64,000 nucleotides of DNA from Fragum whitleyi (GCA_948146395.1 OX411546.1:25646449-25710448), one strand, 5' to 3'; counted from the stretch's first letter, positions 40,226 through 52,815 are shown. Numbers and translations are program-made. The notes: generated by a model from the letters alone, not told the origin.

Positions 40226-43200
40226 GTGAGTGTAAGTGTAGTGATTATCACTATCAAGTCTGTCTTTCTTTCTATATCGTTCGATCTGTCTAACCTTAAT
40301 ATATGCACATGGAATGCGACTGGAATAATGTCCAGTTCGTTTTACTTAAGTAAAATGCTCGATTGTGAGTCAATTGACATATGTGGTATTTCCGAGCATT
40401 GGCTGTACCCTAGCGATCTGTTTTTTCTGAATAGTATACACCCAGACTACAACAGTTTGGGTGTATGTGATTCAGGCCTAAATGCTTATAGAAATAGGAA
40501 AGTAGGCAAAGGGGGCGTAGCCATGCTATGGAAGAAGTGTTATGACCATCTCATTTCACCGCTTTATATTGAAAGCGACAGGATTATTGGTGTTCAATTT
40601 CAGATGTCAAATAATGCTCAATTATATATTTTACAATTGTACTTACCTTGTAGTAACCACAGAATTTCATTTTACCGTGAACAAGTCGATCAACTATTTA
40701 ATTTAATTAGTATGTATTCACAACTTGGGCCCGTTATTGTAATGGGTGATTTCAATACTCACTTGAATGGGTTAAAATACGTTAAACCTATTGATGGGAG
40801 AGGTCGTGATCTTTGTGATCTGATATCTCATTTCAATATGATTAATGCAACATCTTCGGATTATTGTTCCGGAGCCTATACAAGTTACGTCTCGTACGAT
40901 AAGCGTAACGAGTCGTTAATTGACCATATATTTTTTTCAAGCTCATTGCATTCATTTATTCCTTATTGCCACATTTTAGATGACGACTGTCTTAATGTAT
41001 CTTGTCATCGCCCTATTTGTATGAAATTAGTTTTAGATACTTATTTGCAGAAAAATGATGCTTTTCATACGCAACAAAATAGAATTATAAAATGGTACAG
41101 GGTATCAAGCGAAGATATTTTGAGATACCAAAGTTGTCTTCATAACAACCTTAAGATAGATGCGAATAAATTACACGCATATAATATTGGCAATTATATT
41201 GACAGTCTATACCAGTGCATTGTAGATAATATATGTAGTGCATCCGATGCGAACTTACCGCATTCTTCATATCGATCTTATCTTAAACCGTACTGGTCTG
41301 CCGATCTCAAGCAACACCACGCGTTCATGCGTAACAAACGCAGGGTGTGGATTGAGGCCGGTAGACCAAGTGGCGACGAATACATTGAATATAAGAAGTA
41401 TAAAGAGGCTAAACGCAATTTTCGAAGGTCGCACAGAGTATCTTGCAGCAAGTACCTACAACAAATAAATGCTGACATAGATAATGCTTCAGGTGTAGAC
41501 TCTCCTTTATTCAGGTGTTTGTTTAAATCGAAAGGGAAACAATCGCATGGTAGAGTGTGCCATGAGATCAAGTTTGACAATTTAATATGCAAAACCTCTT
41601 CCGAGATTTGCCGCGGATGGGGTGTTCATTTTGCTGATCTTTACTCAGATACACAAAATGAGTCGTACGATAAAAGTCATTTTGACTATGTTTCTCAGTT
41701 CGTCTCTCGAATCAAGCAGTCGCCAATTAAAGTAAACGAAGACCATATATCGGAAGATGAAGTGACCAATGCATTGTTGTCTTTAAAAACAGGCAAAATG
41801 AGCGGGGTAGATATGGTCAGTAATGAACACCTAATTCACGGTGGCTTACTGTTAAGACATTACATTACCCACTTATTTGACTTGATGTATTGTTTTAATC
41901 ATACTCCAATTGCACTTAAGCAAGGTCTTATCTTGACACTACATAAAGGGGGAAGCAAGCCGAAAAACGAGGCAAACAGCTACAGGGCAATTATCCTTTC
42001 GTCTTCTATCTTGAAATTGTTTGAACGTGTTTTACTGAAACGCTTCATATTGTCTATAAATAGACCGCTGCAATCTCTACAAGGTGGTTTTCAACAGGGT
42101 ATGGCTAGTACAATGACTTCATATGTATTAAATGAGAGCATAAACTTTTGCAAATCTAAAAAGAGCAAACTTTTTACTTGCTTTCTAGATGCTCGTCAGG
42201 CATTTGATCGTGTATGGCACGATGGGTTATGCTACAAATTATTTGAGCTTGGAATCAACAATAAGCTTTTAAAAACGGTAATTTCCGTGCACACGGATAT
42301 GTATAGCCGTGTCATGTATAATGGTTACCATTCGGACTGGTTCCCTGTTCTACAAGGTACCCGTCAAGGCGGGGTCTGGTCCCCGTACTTATATTTAGTA
42401 TACATTGACTCACTGATTGAACAATTAGTAAGTAGCAATCTTGGTTTTCAGATTGAGGGTATACATTTATGCGCCCCCTCCTTTGCAGACGATATGACAT
42501 TGCTGTCATTGTCTGGTCAGGCTCTTCAAATTATGTTAGATATATGTCATAGATATTCAAGTCTTTGGAGGTATCAATATAACTCGTCCAAGTGCTTTAT
42601 CGTAACTTTTAATGAATCAAAACGATCCTTCAAGCACAATTCTCGTCCATGGTTTATTGGTAGTCAGCAGATAAAAGAAAAGGAAGAAGCCACGCATCTC
42701 GGTATTTGGTACAATAAGTATTCATCCCCATCATTAGCTGTCAAACAATTAGGTCGTAAAATTAGGGGGTCCTTTTTCGGTATAATGAAAGACGGTCTAC
42801 ATCGTTATGGCTTAAATCCCGTTACAAGTCTAAAAATCTATGAATCAATAGTATTACCAAGAGCCCTCTTTGGTTGTGAGTTGTTACAGACTTTATCCAA
42901 TCGAGATAATCTCACACTTGAAATATCACATAGGCTGTGCTTAAAACAAATGCAAGGTTTATGTTCTAGGTCTAGAACTGACATTGTACTTGGGTTATTA
43001 GGCTCTTTACCAATTAAAGCCCATATAGAGGTCAGAAAGCTGATATTTTAAGGTCAATTATGCCGCCTTGAGAGGGATTGTGCGGTTAAACAATTATTTT
43101 TATATCGCCTATGCTCTTTTGAAAATGACACAACTTCACAAAGTTTCATGTCCGAACTACGTATTATCTTACATAAATACAGTTTAATGCAAATTCTTGA

Positions 43201-43771
43201 TGACTATAGAGCCTATGGCAGATTTCCTTCTAAACATTTGTGGAAAAAATACGTCCATTCAAAAATAACTGAGTTTTATATTAATGAGTGGGAATTAAGA
43301 ACGTCTTCTCAAGATTTCGTTTTGTATCGACAAATTCAGTTAAATTTTACCGATCAACCAATATGGACGTTCGCCAAAAATAACCCCCATCAGCTAAATG
43401 CTTGCTTTTCCGTGGCTCAACTCATCGCCCATCTTTCCCTTTTTGATAGGTTTTGTTATAGATGTGGCATGGAAGACATGGACTGTAGCTTGACTGTACA
43501 TATCTTGACAAACTGTACTTTTGTTCAGGCATCTCGAGATGCGTTTGCCCGAAATATTTTTCTACATTTTGGTCAAACAGTGCATAATTTTGTTACATCT
43601 CTTAACACCACTGAATATGTAAGAGCTCTTTTTGGCTTAAACACCGATTTATTTTCTATACTGAGAGAAGATAACAAATTCTTTTTCAACAGAGTGGTTC
43701 ACTTTCTACACACCATTTGGTGCCATTTTAGTCTTATTTGGGATAATCAAATTATTACTAATAAAAGTTAG
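40226..43771 (+). pseudogene. LINE-C ORF2: AP endonuclease-reverse transcriptase with one in-frame stop
   Basis: A single reading frame of 1,182 codons interrupted once by TAA at 43049-43051 (residue 942). The endonuclease has NICTWNATGI, GISEHWLY, VIVMGDFNTHLNG (GDFN at residues 174-177), SLIDHIFF and CHRP. The RT has LKTGKMSGVD, ANSYRAIILSSSILKLFERV, FLDARQAFDRVWHDGL, GTRQGGVWSPYLY and FADDM (FADD at 753-756). C-terminal finger: CYRCGMEDMDCSLTVHILTNC-type, starting near residue 1077. No RNase H was seen. In this family the protein nicks the target and primes reverse transcription there. The first ATG in frame (40328) lies inside the endonuclease motif, so normal translation must begin upstream or continue from ORF1. 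The premature stop probably makes this copy defective unless it is read through. Confidence 0.93.
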
Positions 43772-44265
43772 AACTATTTTCCGTAACAGCCTAAGGCCCA
43801 TGGAGGCATGTCTCTTTCTGTCATTAATGTATATTATTTACATTATAGCATTGTGTTGTTGCAATGCTTGTTTATTTTTTTTGAGGAGTAAGGGATACGT
43901 TATCTTCGGTCTTGGTTATCGACATCTATTATAAAGATAATATTATATGATCTACATGTAAATGCGCTCCCACGCGAAGTCTTTCCCTTTCGTTTCGCGT
44001 AAGGCCTTATATCTGGGACGTCAGTAGAAGTGTATTGAATTTGTATAATGTGATGTATCCGTCACAAAGTTTATTTAAAAAAACTATATAAAGTTTTTCT
44101 CTTCTCTAAATAGTCCAAACGTTCTAAATTTCAGGCCTTTTGTTGTCTGATTGATACATATTTTTTTTCTTGCTTGATATTTTTGTTTGTACTGTATTGT
44201 TCATTTTGTCATGTTGTAAATCTTCATTTACTTGGAGGAATTAAAGATTATATATATATATATAT

Positions 44266-44657
44266 GTTTCACCATATAGTGCGTCTAAGTCTCTACAATC
44301 TCTTACTGACGCCTTCTTTTTTCAAATACTTATTTAACGGGTTTATGAGATGAGCCTTTTTTCGGGAATGTAACTATTGTTTATTAGAGTTCTTGTAGCA
44401 TTTCTATGTTGGCCATCATGCAAAGAACCGTTTTTTTTTTTTTTTTTTAAATCGGAAATTATGTATCACGATCTAGAAAATTTGTGTTTAATTGTTTCAC
44501 GTTTAAACAAAAAGACAGACATTTTAGTGTGTTTTTTTTTGCATGCCAAAGACTACAAAGCTGTAGTTAATCATTTTGTAAGTAAATGACGATGTAAAAC
44601 AGTATATAACACCAGAAAATTGACGGTACTCACGAGTTTTGGAATGTAATTGAACGA
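44266..44657 (+). repeat. right ~392-bp direct repeat flanking LINE-C
   Basis: Second copy of the host segment 39610-39996. Its right border continues smoothly into sequence homologous to the HES-A flank (GTTGCAGGAGAG...), so this copy is in its original context. Confidence 0.92.
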
Positions 44658-45387
44658 GTTGCAGGAGAGTTTTGAATTAAATTAAAGGGATGTAATATGG
44701 TTCCGATGATTTCGAAATTATCGAAATTTCATTGCCTCCCTTTACAAAAAATCTGCGAGTTTTCCTGTTTGTGTGTCTTCGTAAATTAATTAGATGCTTC
44801 AAAATCCACATCAGCCAATTAAGCTGTGGAATCATTCGATCGATTTTAATGAAAAATTCATTGTTTTGAACGGGTGAGACGGTGCTTTATAAAGAGCACG
44901 TTAAAGAACTATGACGGGTCCAAGCAGTAGTTTCATCATGTATCCTTGCACTATCCCCGTAACAACTTACCGTTTTCTTGGGGCTTCGCTCATATGGGCA
45001 TATGCTACGGTAGCGACGATAAATTAACCTAAATTACTAAGTCACAATCCGAGATAATCTTACGATATGAAATCAAATTGATGAGCTATCTAGAAGTCAT
45101 TTCTACATCCCAAACAAGTTGCAGATGCGATGTGTTGATTGCTCAACAACAAAATATCTATTTATATTAATCGGAGAAAAAAATGCCCCGGACTGAAGGA
45201 AGGATGTGATTGGTCATCGACCTTTTTTATTTATTCACTGCGGTACCCATAACAGGAAGGGCAAATAATATATGTATATTTCCGAGAAAATATGGACTAA
45301 ATATACTGCTCAAGATAGATATAAAACCATAAATTTATTTCATAGACTAATGTGGTTTCCCAGTATACATTGGATTTCATAAAGAGA

Positions 45388-45664
45388 ATCCAGGAACGAA
45401 TTGCAAAGAGAACCTGAAAGGCCCTTAATCGCTCGCAGACTCACAGGGAAAAGGCCGGTATTGGCAAAGACTCATAGAAGGGTCTAAAATCTGGTTTGGT
45501 TTAAACCTATTTATTTTACAAAATAATATTTTACAAAATAAATAGGTTTAAACCAAACCAGATTTTAGTTCCTTTTATGAGTCTTTGCCAATACCTGGCC
45601 TTTCCCTGTGAGTCGGCGAGCGATTAAGGGCCTTTCAGGTCCTCTTGGCAATTCGTTCCTGGAT
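45388..45664. mobile_element. 277-bp near-perfect inverted repeat
   Basis: ATCCAGGAACGAATTGC at the left is answered by its reverse complement at the right. The arms continue with few mismatches through CCTTAATCGCTCGC, AGGCC.GTATTGGCAAAGAC and AAATCTGGTTTGGTTTAAAC to an A/T-rich loop near 45525. A transcript through it would form a long hairpin. No ORF, so MITE-like. Confidence 0.88.
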
Positions 45665-46458
45665 TGGAAAACAAGTCCTTACAACTTATTGATCCTTATC
45701 GATTCTAAAATCTGCGCATACTTTGTTATATATAATTCATTTTCATTATTCATAGACCCTGAGTCATAGGTGAGGAAGACGTCTTAATATTTAAATGTAA
45801 AAATGAGCCCAGAATTATGGGCAAATGAAAAAGCATAATTTTATAGGTGGTGTCAACCAGGTAAAATTTTTGTTTGGTTGAAGCTGGTCCAACGTTTTGG
45901 CAGAAGAATGTGTCAAAGATTTGAAAAGGGAAAACAAGACCCACTGTTAGACGGTAATATCCATTGGAATATAAAAAAAAATATCTCACCAATAGGTTTT
46001 GAGAAGGGTCACACTCGTATTATTCTATCCAAGTTCAGTTAAAAAAATATCTATGGATTGTCTATTAAAACATTTCAAAATGAATATGCAAGGGTCCATC
46101 AATTATTCGTGAACTAATATCGGCAATTAAATATGCATTTACGCACCGGAATACAATCTGACTGTATAAAACATTAAACTTTTCTCGATACACCCAACGT
46201 ATGTAATAAGCTTCCTACCGCCATACATTGTGACATCAACGTTGTTTGATGACGTCCCAATGTACAAGTTAAGAAAACGTCGTCTTTATTTTCTAAGGAG
46301 CTACGGGTTGCGTTACGGTTTCTCGCAAAGTTCTTAAGTAGATCTGGGCCGAGTACCCGAGTACCTTGGTATCGTGTAGGGTAACGTTCCTACCCGGGTC
46401 ATTAACCATTACCCGTTCCCCGTCTTTTGTATAAGCACATATCGTTGCTGGGGGATCA

Positions 46459-46503
46459 AAACCTCACAACTCCAGCTTATTCAAGCTGTAGTTACGAGGT
46501 TTT
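46459..46503. repeat. family-3 hairpin
   Basis: CAAAACCTCACAACTCCAGC / AAGCTGTAGTTACGAGGTTTT with two mismatches around TTATTC. It matches the members at 15558, 58970 and 63264. Confidence 0.8.
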
Positions 46504-47446
46504 GGTCGCCCATCGACGATATGTACCTCTGGTGATCAAATTCAGAAAATACTCGAAGACTGTCTCATCATTCTTTTCAGAAGTTAATTTCCAGATGGTA
46601 TTCCAGACTTACATCAGATAGTTATAAGAGTCCTGGCTACTTATTTGCCAGTCACAGACTCATAACACCTGCGTCCCTTAAAACCATGTCGGATTTGTAT
46701 GTTCGAACCCCCTTTACAGAAATTCTTAGTCCACCTTTGTATTTAGTTGTTAAAATAAATATAAGGACAGTATTCATCGAGTACCCGCTGGTAACAAAAA
46801 TTTGAATACTCGAGTACAAAATTTCTACTCGTACAAGCTCTATTCTTAAGTAATATTCCTGATAATAGGTGCACTGTTTTGAAAGAACTCGACCGCATAA
46901 CTATGTTTTTTCCTCGACGCGGATTCCTTTTAAAACGAGGTGTCTTCAAAATTTGGAAACCACTTTTGTAATACAGGATGAAATAACCTCGACTGAGTCT
47001 CATGAGTAGCACGCTTTTGACTTCCAAGGATTATATATTGTATGCTTCGTTCATTTCGGTCTTTTAATCAGCAGAAATCTCAGGATAATGTCTACTAGGT
47101 TTGACGAAAAGACTTAACGCGCATTGTGAGTGCCGCGTTGATCAAATATAAGTAGGGATAGAAAAGTTGGCGATCCCTATTTAGATTGTATCATGGTTTG
47201 ATATCAAATATGTTAACATATATATCCGAAGAGGAAATTCTAGTCTTGATACGTATTTTGTCTATTCTACCTTGAAAACGTCAAATTCCAGGTGCGTAGA
47301 AAGGATTTTGGAAATTGATATTTTCCAGTATTCACAAAATATTTATTAATTTCTATGTTCCATAGAAAAAAAACTACATTCAGTGCGGGTTTCAAAGAAA
47401 ACATCAACTCTCGCCCTGCTCCTACTATGAGGATGAATCCATTTAT

Positions 47447-47675
47447 ATTTATGGTGGCATATTTCTGCCACGAGATACAAGATAGCAGTATCATGATAAT
47501 TCAAAGAATATCACGGTAAGATAAAGTTCTTATCTTACCGTGATATTCTGTAAATTATCATGATACTGCTATCTTGTATCACGTGTGATAAAGTTCTTAT
47601 CTTACCGTAATATTCTGTAAATTATCATGATACTGCTATCTAGTATCTCGTGGCAGAAATATGCCATCATAAATA
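47447..47675. repeat. compound hairpin with one arm duplicated
   Basis: A left arm (ATTTATGGTGGCATATTTC ... TATCACGGTAAGATAA) is followed by two direct copies of its inner complement (47526-47580 and about 47591-47647, beginning AGTTCTTATCTTACCG). The outer complement (GGCAGAAATATGCCATC) follows. Two alternative hairpins can therefore form with the same left arm. Confidence 0.85.
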
Positions 47676-48532
47676 TTTTACGAACTTTTTACGATTAGTT
47701 GAATTTAATACACTGGCTGTACAGAAGAATATGCATTAGAATTGTTGACGACTTAGGGTTTACGACGAACACACGGTGATCACTTTTAGCTCACCGAGCA
47801 CCTATGCAGTGGTGAGGTAAAAGGTAATTCAAGATACGACTTCGATAACATGAGGATAATCGCTGGTATACGAGCCATTTAGAAAATCCCTCGGCCATTT
47901 CCGTTAAGTGCATCAGACCTCGGATGTATGTTAGGCGGATGGGTATGTAATAAAACGGTGCATTTTGTTAGCCGGTAACAGTGCAAGAAAAACTAGTACT
48001 TTAATGGAGGCACATTTTTTAAATTTTGTTTTTAGATTGAAATTGAGACTTTTAAGACGAAAGAATATCAAAATTGGAGAATTTTAAGTGATTATATAGA
48101 AGAGGGTCAAGATGTTTGAACATATATAAACGAATATTTCACGAAATTGGCTATAACGAAGAAGCGTTGATGACCTCGAATATTTTCACCCAGAGTTTGG
48201 TTAAATGACGTCATAGAGTTTTCCAAGGTTTTCCCGTAATTTTCAAAATAGTCCGTTATGTACATCCGAGGCTGATCGTTAGATTGGTCGAGTGGTGTTC
48301 CGAGAGGTATATGAACATGATGGTTGAGAAAATGCAATTTTTCTCAGGTGCCTCCTTGTCTTCTATAACGCACATCCATCAGGGATATCATTGTGTTACA
48401 CATGTGTAAAGATCACATTCTAAACGACGTCACCACGAGGTCATATAACGCAAGTTACCGCGGAATATTTTTTATCATCTTGACGTCCAAAAAACGAGTT
48501 TAACGTAGAAAACTGGGAGCCGTTAAACTAAA

Positions 48533-49420
48533 CTGCGTACGCAGGGAAGGGAATTTTCGTAAATATACTTAGTTCCAAAAGAAAGTGTGCACTTTTGAAT
48601 TTTGAATATCTCTGAAATTACACAATCTATCGCCATGAAAAGTCGTATGACTATCACCAAGAGTATGCGCAAACGATAATTGAAAACAAAAATCTCGCAA
48701 TGAGCGAACATTTTCTGTTAAATTGAGACATTTGATTTTGCATATTTTGCATGTTCATCACGCGTAAGACGGATAATTGGTCTGAAAATGCATGCAGCTA
48801 AATATTTGCGGCTTTCCTAAGCATAAAAGCACATCTTGAATACAGTTATGCATGATGCTACAGAGTGGTTTTACTACCAATAAAAGTCGTTGAACAAAAT
48901 CGAACCTTGTCAGATTTAGAACGTCATTAAAATTACTTGAGTATTTATGTTCCGATAGATATCGAGGTTATCATTTTGTGAGGCCCTTAATAAGCAAATT
49001 TAGATGTCAAAGAACGCCATAGCACCATTCATTGACAAGTTGCTGGCATAACAACGTAGAAATGTCTAACGTTGACGTACACGTAATGTCTGCATAGAAA
49101 TTAAAACTTTTGTTTGGAAATGGCTTGGAATGCCTTCTAAAACTCTATAATTCAATATCAATACATAGCTCTTACCAAAGAAAAAGTTGTAAGGAGGTCA
49201 AATCTCAACAATTTAAGGTCTGCCTGCGCGTATGCAGTGTGCGATACTTTATCCAAAACTGATTTAACTTTGAATGTCAAAAGGTCTTGATTAAAGTATG
49301 GTACCAAATTTACTCCATAATTTTCCTCCAGTTTTTAAAAATCAAGAAAATGCAAAAAGGGAAAGTGCACACTTTCTTATGGAACTCAGTATATTTGCGT
49401 ACGCAAACGCATTTTAGTGA
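48533..49420. mobile_element. ~890-bp element with inverted ends (GCGTACGCA ...)
   Basis: The left end holds TGCGTACGCA, 'gtaaatatacttagttcca' and AAGAAAGTGTGCACTTT. The right end holds AAAGTGCACACTTTCTT, TGGAACTCAGTATATTTGCG and TACGCA, an imperfect inverted repeat of about 60 bp. The interior has no recognised ORF. Exact termini and target duplication were not resolved. Confidence 0.6.
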
Positions 49421-51519
49421 AACAGCCCCCCCTCCCTGGAGTTTATGTGAAAAAGAGAATCTGGTAGTCGATTTTTTAGGCAACCTGATATCAACCTCGT
49501 TTAGAAAAGGAAAGTTCTTTAGCTCGACGAGGCTCGCGTAATAACATTTCAATTCTAGATTTGGTTGAGATAAGCTTGTCTGAGGTTGTCTCAAACAAAA
49601 TCTCATGACAGATTCTATATATACACGGGGGGTGATGTTCATAATCGGAGCCACTGGCTCCGCTTTCAAAATCATGTGTGGAACTTCCGCTCCACGTGCG
49701 TCTCCGATTATGTAGATGTAAACATTTCATTTTTGGACTGAACAAATGGGATAGGTGTCGGAACTTCCTCATTTATATCGGATTTTATTCATTAATCATT
49801 AAAAAGTCGAATGCTATTCGACCAGTTATACATTTTGCCACGTTAACGTACTCAAGAACTGTAAAACGCTCGTTAGTTTTTGTTAAAAATGATTTCTTCT
49901 CAGAGCAATCTTGAGCCAGGAAGATCAAAATAGGTGGTTTTACCTCCAAAATGCAATATTTTGAACAAGATTAATAACGTATACTATTGTTTTCAGTATG
50001 CACGAGTTTAACAAAACGACCACAATACTCTACCTCAATACACTTGCCTACAATATGAGATAAATCAAAGAAAATAGTTTGGTTCCGATTATGTGGATTG
50101 GCTCTGATTATGTATCCTGGCTTTGAAGTTGTGGAGTGTCTTATTCTTCTTCCATATACCCTAACCTCCTTCGATATGAAGTTTCTGCTGGTTTCATGGT
50201 GCGACTTTTCTCGCCATTCCACGACGCATGTTGTCTATGTTACGCCTCACCTCATCGTGTTTACTTTTATTATAAAATTCCGGTCACTAGACAGTCAGCT
50301 ACATCAATATCCCATAGAACATGTACGTACAAGATAATTATATGGCTATCATTTAGTATTGAATTTGAAAAGAGATAAAGATTTCTACGGAGCCTGTCAG
50401 TGGTTTGGCCTGTCTATTATACTTCGCACGTTAAGCCGTAACGGCAAAAGTTGGCGGTCACGACTGTGACAAATGACGTCCTTTTATAAATAACGTATAA
50501 TGGATGGTTTTCAATTTAAATTCGAGGAAAAGCAATTCATTTGTAAAATATACAATATCAAGCAAGTTATTAAAAGTAAAAATGTTAACATATTACAGAA
50601 ATATTATCTATATCACATTCAATATACTATACTCGCGATAGCAGTGATACGGAAACCACTGAATGCAAACTCCAAACCGAAGGGAAACTGTATGGTACGG
50701 TTCCCTGATCGTGAAATATTTAAGAAATACTTATAAAATGACATGACGTCCAAAACAAACAAAAAAACGCGTCAGTAGGACAATTTTAAGACCAACATAA
50801 CGATGTTTATTTCCTTAAGTAGAAGAAAAATTGATATATATTTTATTATAGATTCTTTAAATATATGGTTTTGTACATAAAGTTGGAATGAAGAGAGCGT
50901 AGATGAGTGTTCAAATATCAACCTGACGTCGCAAAAACGCACGGTTTTAATTTGTACAGGAAACATCTGAAAACCCTAATTCAGATATATCTTTTACTTA
51001 CACATAAACTAATTTTAACACAATGTTAGAAACTATTTTTCATTTCAACTTTATGTACAAAAACCGCGTAGAATCCATTCATCAATATTTTCAGACATCT
51101 CAACAGAAATAAACCATTTCACAGAAAAATCACACTCTTTCCGTGAACAATGTTTATGGAGACAAACGATACCGCTTTATACATTTTGTTTAAAAAGCCT
51201 TCAAAGTTATTCAATTTCGTTCATTTTTTTCGAAACGAAAAAGTTTTCAAACGCGATTATTTTTTAGGGTGGACTTTTAGTCTATTTCTTAACGATCTAC
51301 GAAAAATGTTTTAATGTCATATTTGATTAAAAAAATATCTTGTTGTACCTGACAATTTTGAGTTTTTAAAACAACGCATTTTGCTCTGTGTAAGAACAAG
51401 CATTTTCTTTGTCTGTTTCAAAATTTTCTATAAAATGACGTCCCGGACATCATGAAGGTAATGGATCGTATATTGATTAAATCATAATGGTCACATACAT
51501 GTATTTTGATCTATTATGA

Positions 51520-52432
51520 TATAGTCCGTTTGACTTCTATATGGACCGACCTTTTCATCAATATCATAAAATCGTGTTTGAATGGAGAATATGTATGTGG
51601 TAAAATCTTAATTTCAGTTTAATCCCAGTCCAAAATTTTTTTTTGAAAATAAAATGACTTCAAAATAATGACTTTGTCTATCTAGTTAATGTTAATATTT
51701 CGCATTTTCCACTCTTAAACACGAGGGATGAAGAAGGCTGTTTAGTCGTAACAAGAATAATAAACATTTGACAGAAGAAATGTCCATTATTCCTTATTTG
51801 GACATGCTAATTAGCATATCGACGGTCATGTCATTCTAAACTTAAATATCACGTATATTGTACCCTAAACTTAAATATCACGTGAATTGTACCGTTGTTA
51901 CTGGCCTGCTTATCTAGTTTTTCTCGTGATATTCACAACGACTTCGTTAAACAATGCTTTTTGATTGGTCTTTATATCTGAATATGGGGTTCGTCTCAGA
52001 ATAGATAAGAACAATTAGCATTTATCTAGCCAAACGGTTTTTAGACAAAGAGAGAATAAACTCAGATTTGATATCCCTAAGAATTAAAAATCTTCGACAA
52101 AAATAATTTTAAAAAAATACTCGATTTCATACCAAAACAACTCGCTTAAAATCATACACTTTTGACTCGGCCCCTATGCAAATCAGAACTATTTTTGGAT
52201 AGACAATTCGCTGTTCCGTTTAATACAGACACAAGAAGGTATGAAAGGCTGGAAATTAACATGTAGACGGACGGACAAATTCATTATTTTGCATTCAAAA
52301 ATTCTAAAAAAACATGATTCGTCATGGTATTAGATGGAAAATATGAAATGACAAGAAAAAAATACATTTCATTAATTCATTTCTGAGATTTTCGGAGAAA
52401 TGTTGGTCCATATAGAAGTCAAACGGACTATA
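51520..52432. mobile_element. family-4 TIR element, second complete copy (913 bp)
   Basis: TATAGTCCGTTTGACTTCTA at the left and the complement TAGAAGTCAAACGGACTATA at the right. The interior is homologous to 20868-21784 in reverse orientation, including the 'ttggacatgctaattagcat' block. Nested inside the 4.9-kb composite. Confidence 0.88.
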
Positions 52433-52671
52433 CGTATTTTCGCCCTTATATATGATCCGTTATGCTATATGTCAAATTTATATACATATGTAATTCTGTT
52501 TAAATCTTAACACCGCATTTATAAAACGCATCCCTTTACCGCAAAATCGACTTTATTTCATTGTCTTAAATAATTTTTAATTTCAATGAATTTAGATAAA
52601 TTCCTTTCCGATTGAAAAGTTGGCAAATATCAAATCCTAAGATGAAGTAGTTAATTCTGACATTAATATAG

Positions 52672-52815
52672 GGTTAATTCACGTTTTTGAGGGCGTTAAC
52701 ATTTGCAGAGACCCGAAAAATGGTTTAACGCCCGATTGCGAAGCACGAGGTCGTTAAAGCATCTTGAGGGTCTCTGCAAATGTTATCGCCTAAAAAAAAC
52801 GTGAATTGACGCTAT
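52672..52815. repeat. hairpin repeat with internal spacer
   Basis: AATTCACGTTTTTGAGGGCG / CGCCTAAAAAAAACGTGAATT with an inner pair TTAACATTTGCAGAGACCC / GGGTCTCTGCAAATGTTA. A looser relative ('cgggcgttaacggcacgtgaatt') lies near 53337-53395. Confidence 0.75.

Larger units (their letters stand above)
39997..44265 (+). mobile_element. LINE-C: nearly complete APE-type non-LTR retrotransposon (4.27 kb)
   Basis: The 5' part encodes the end of a small upstream ORF; the long ORF2 carries AP-endonuclease, reverse transcriptase and a C-terminal zinc finger; the 3'UTR (43772-44265) ends AATTAAAGATTA followed by TATATA repeats. It is bounded on both sides by ~390-bp direct repeats of host sequence. Low divergence of the flanks and an almost open ORF2 suggest recent insertion. 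The clade appears to lie in the Jockey/CR1/L2-like part of the tree, but that is a motif-level guess. It sits upstream of HES-B. Confidence 0.9.
44658..49623. other. intergenic, dominated by large fold-back repeats
   Basis: After the end of HES-unit homology (about 44790) no gene was recognised. It holds a 277-bp hairpin (45388-45664), a family-3 hairpin (46459-46503), a multiplied hairpin (47447-47675), and an ~890-bp element with inverted ends (48533-49420). Confidence 0.55.

Noticed and set aside
47447..47675. Direct repeats as a possible CRISPR-like array
   Set aside because: Only two direct copies, no spacers, and clear complementarity to a left arm; eukaryotic hairpin repeat.
48107..48337. 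76-codon frame on the minus strand with a plausible amino-acid mix
   Set aside because: No recognisable domain, splice context or second copy; isolated short frames are expected by chance.
49678..50337. Short frames (about 78-83 codons) repeated at 53.86-54.47 kb
   Set aside because: They are duplicated because they lie in the inverted arms; both strands are open and no domain or start context is convincing.
50500..50736. 78-codon frame inside the 4.9-kb composite as a possible transposase piece
   Set aside because: Lys/Ile-rich with no catalytic motif; too short to support.
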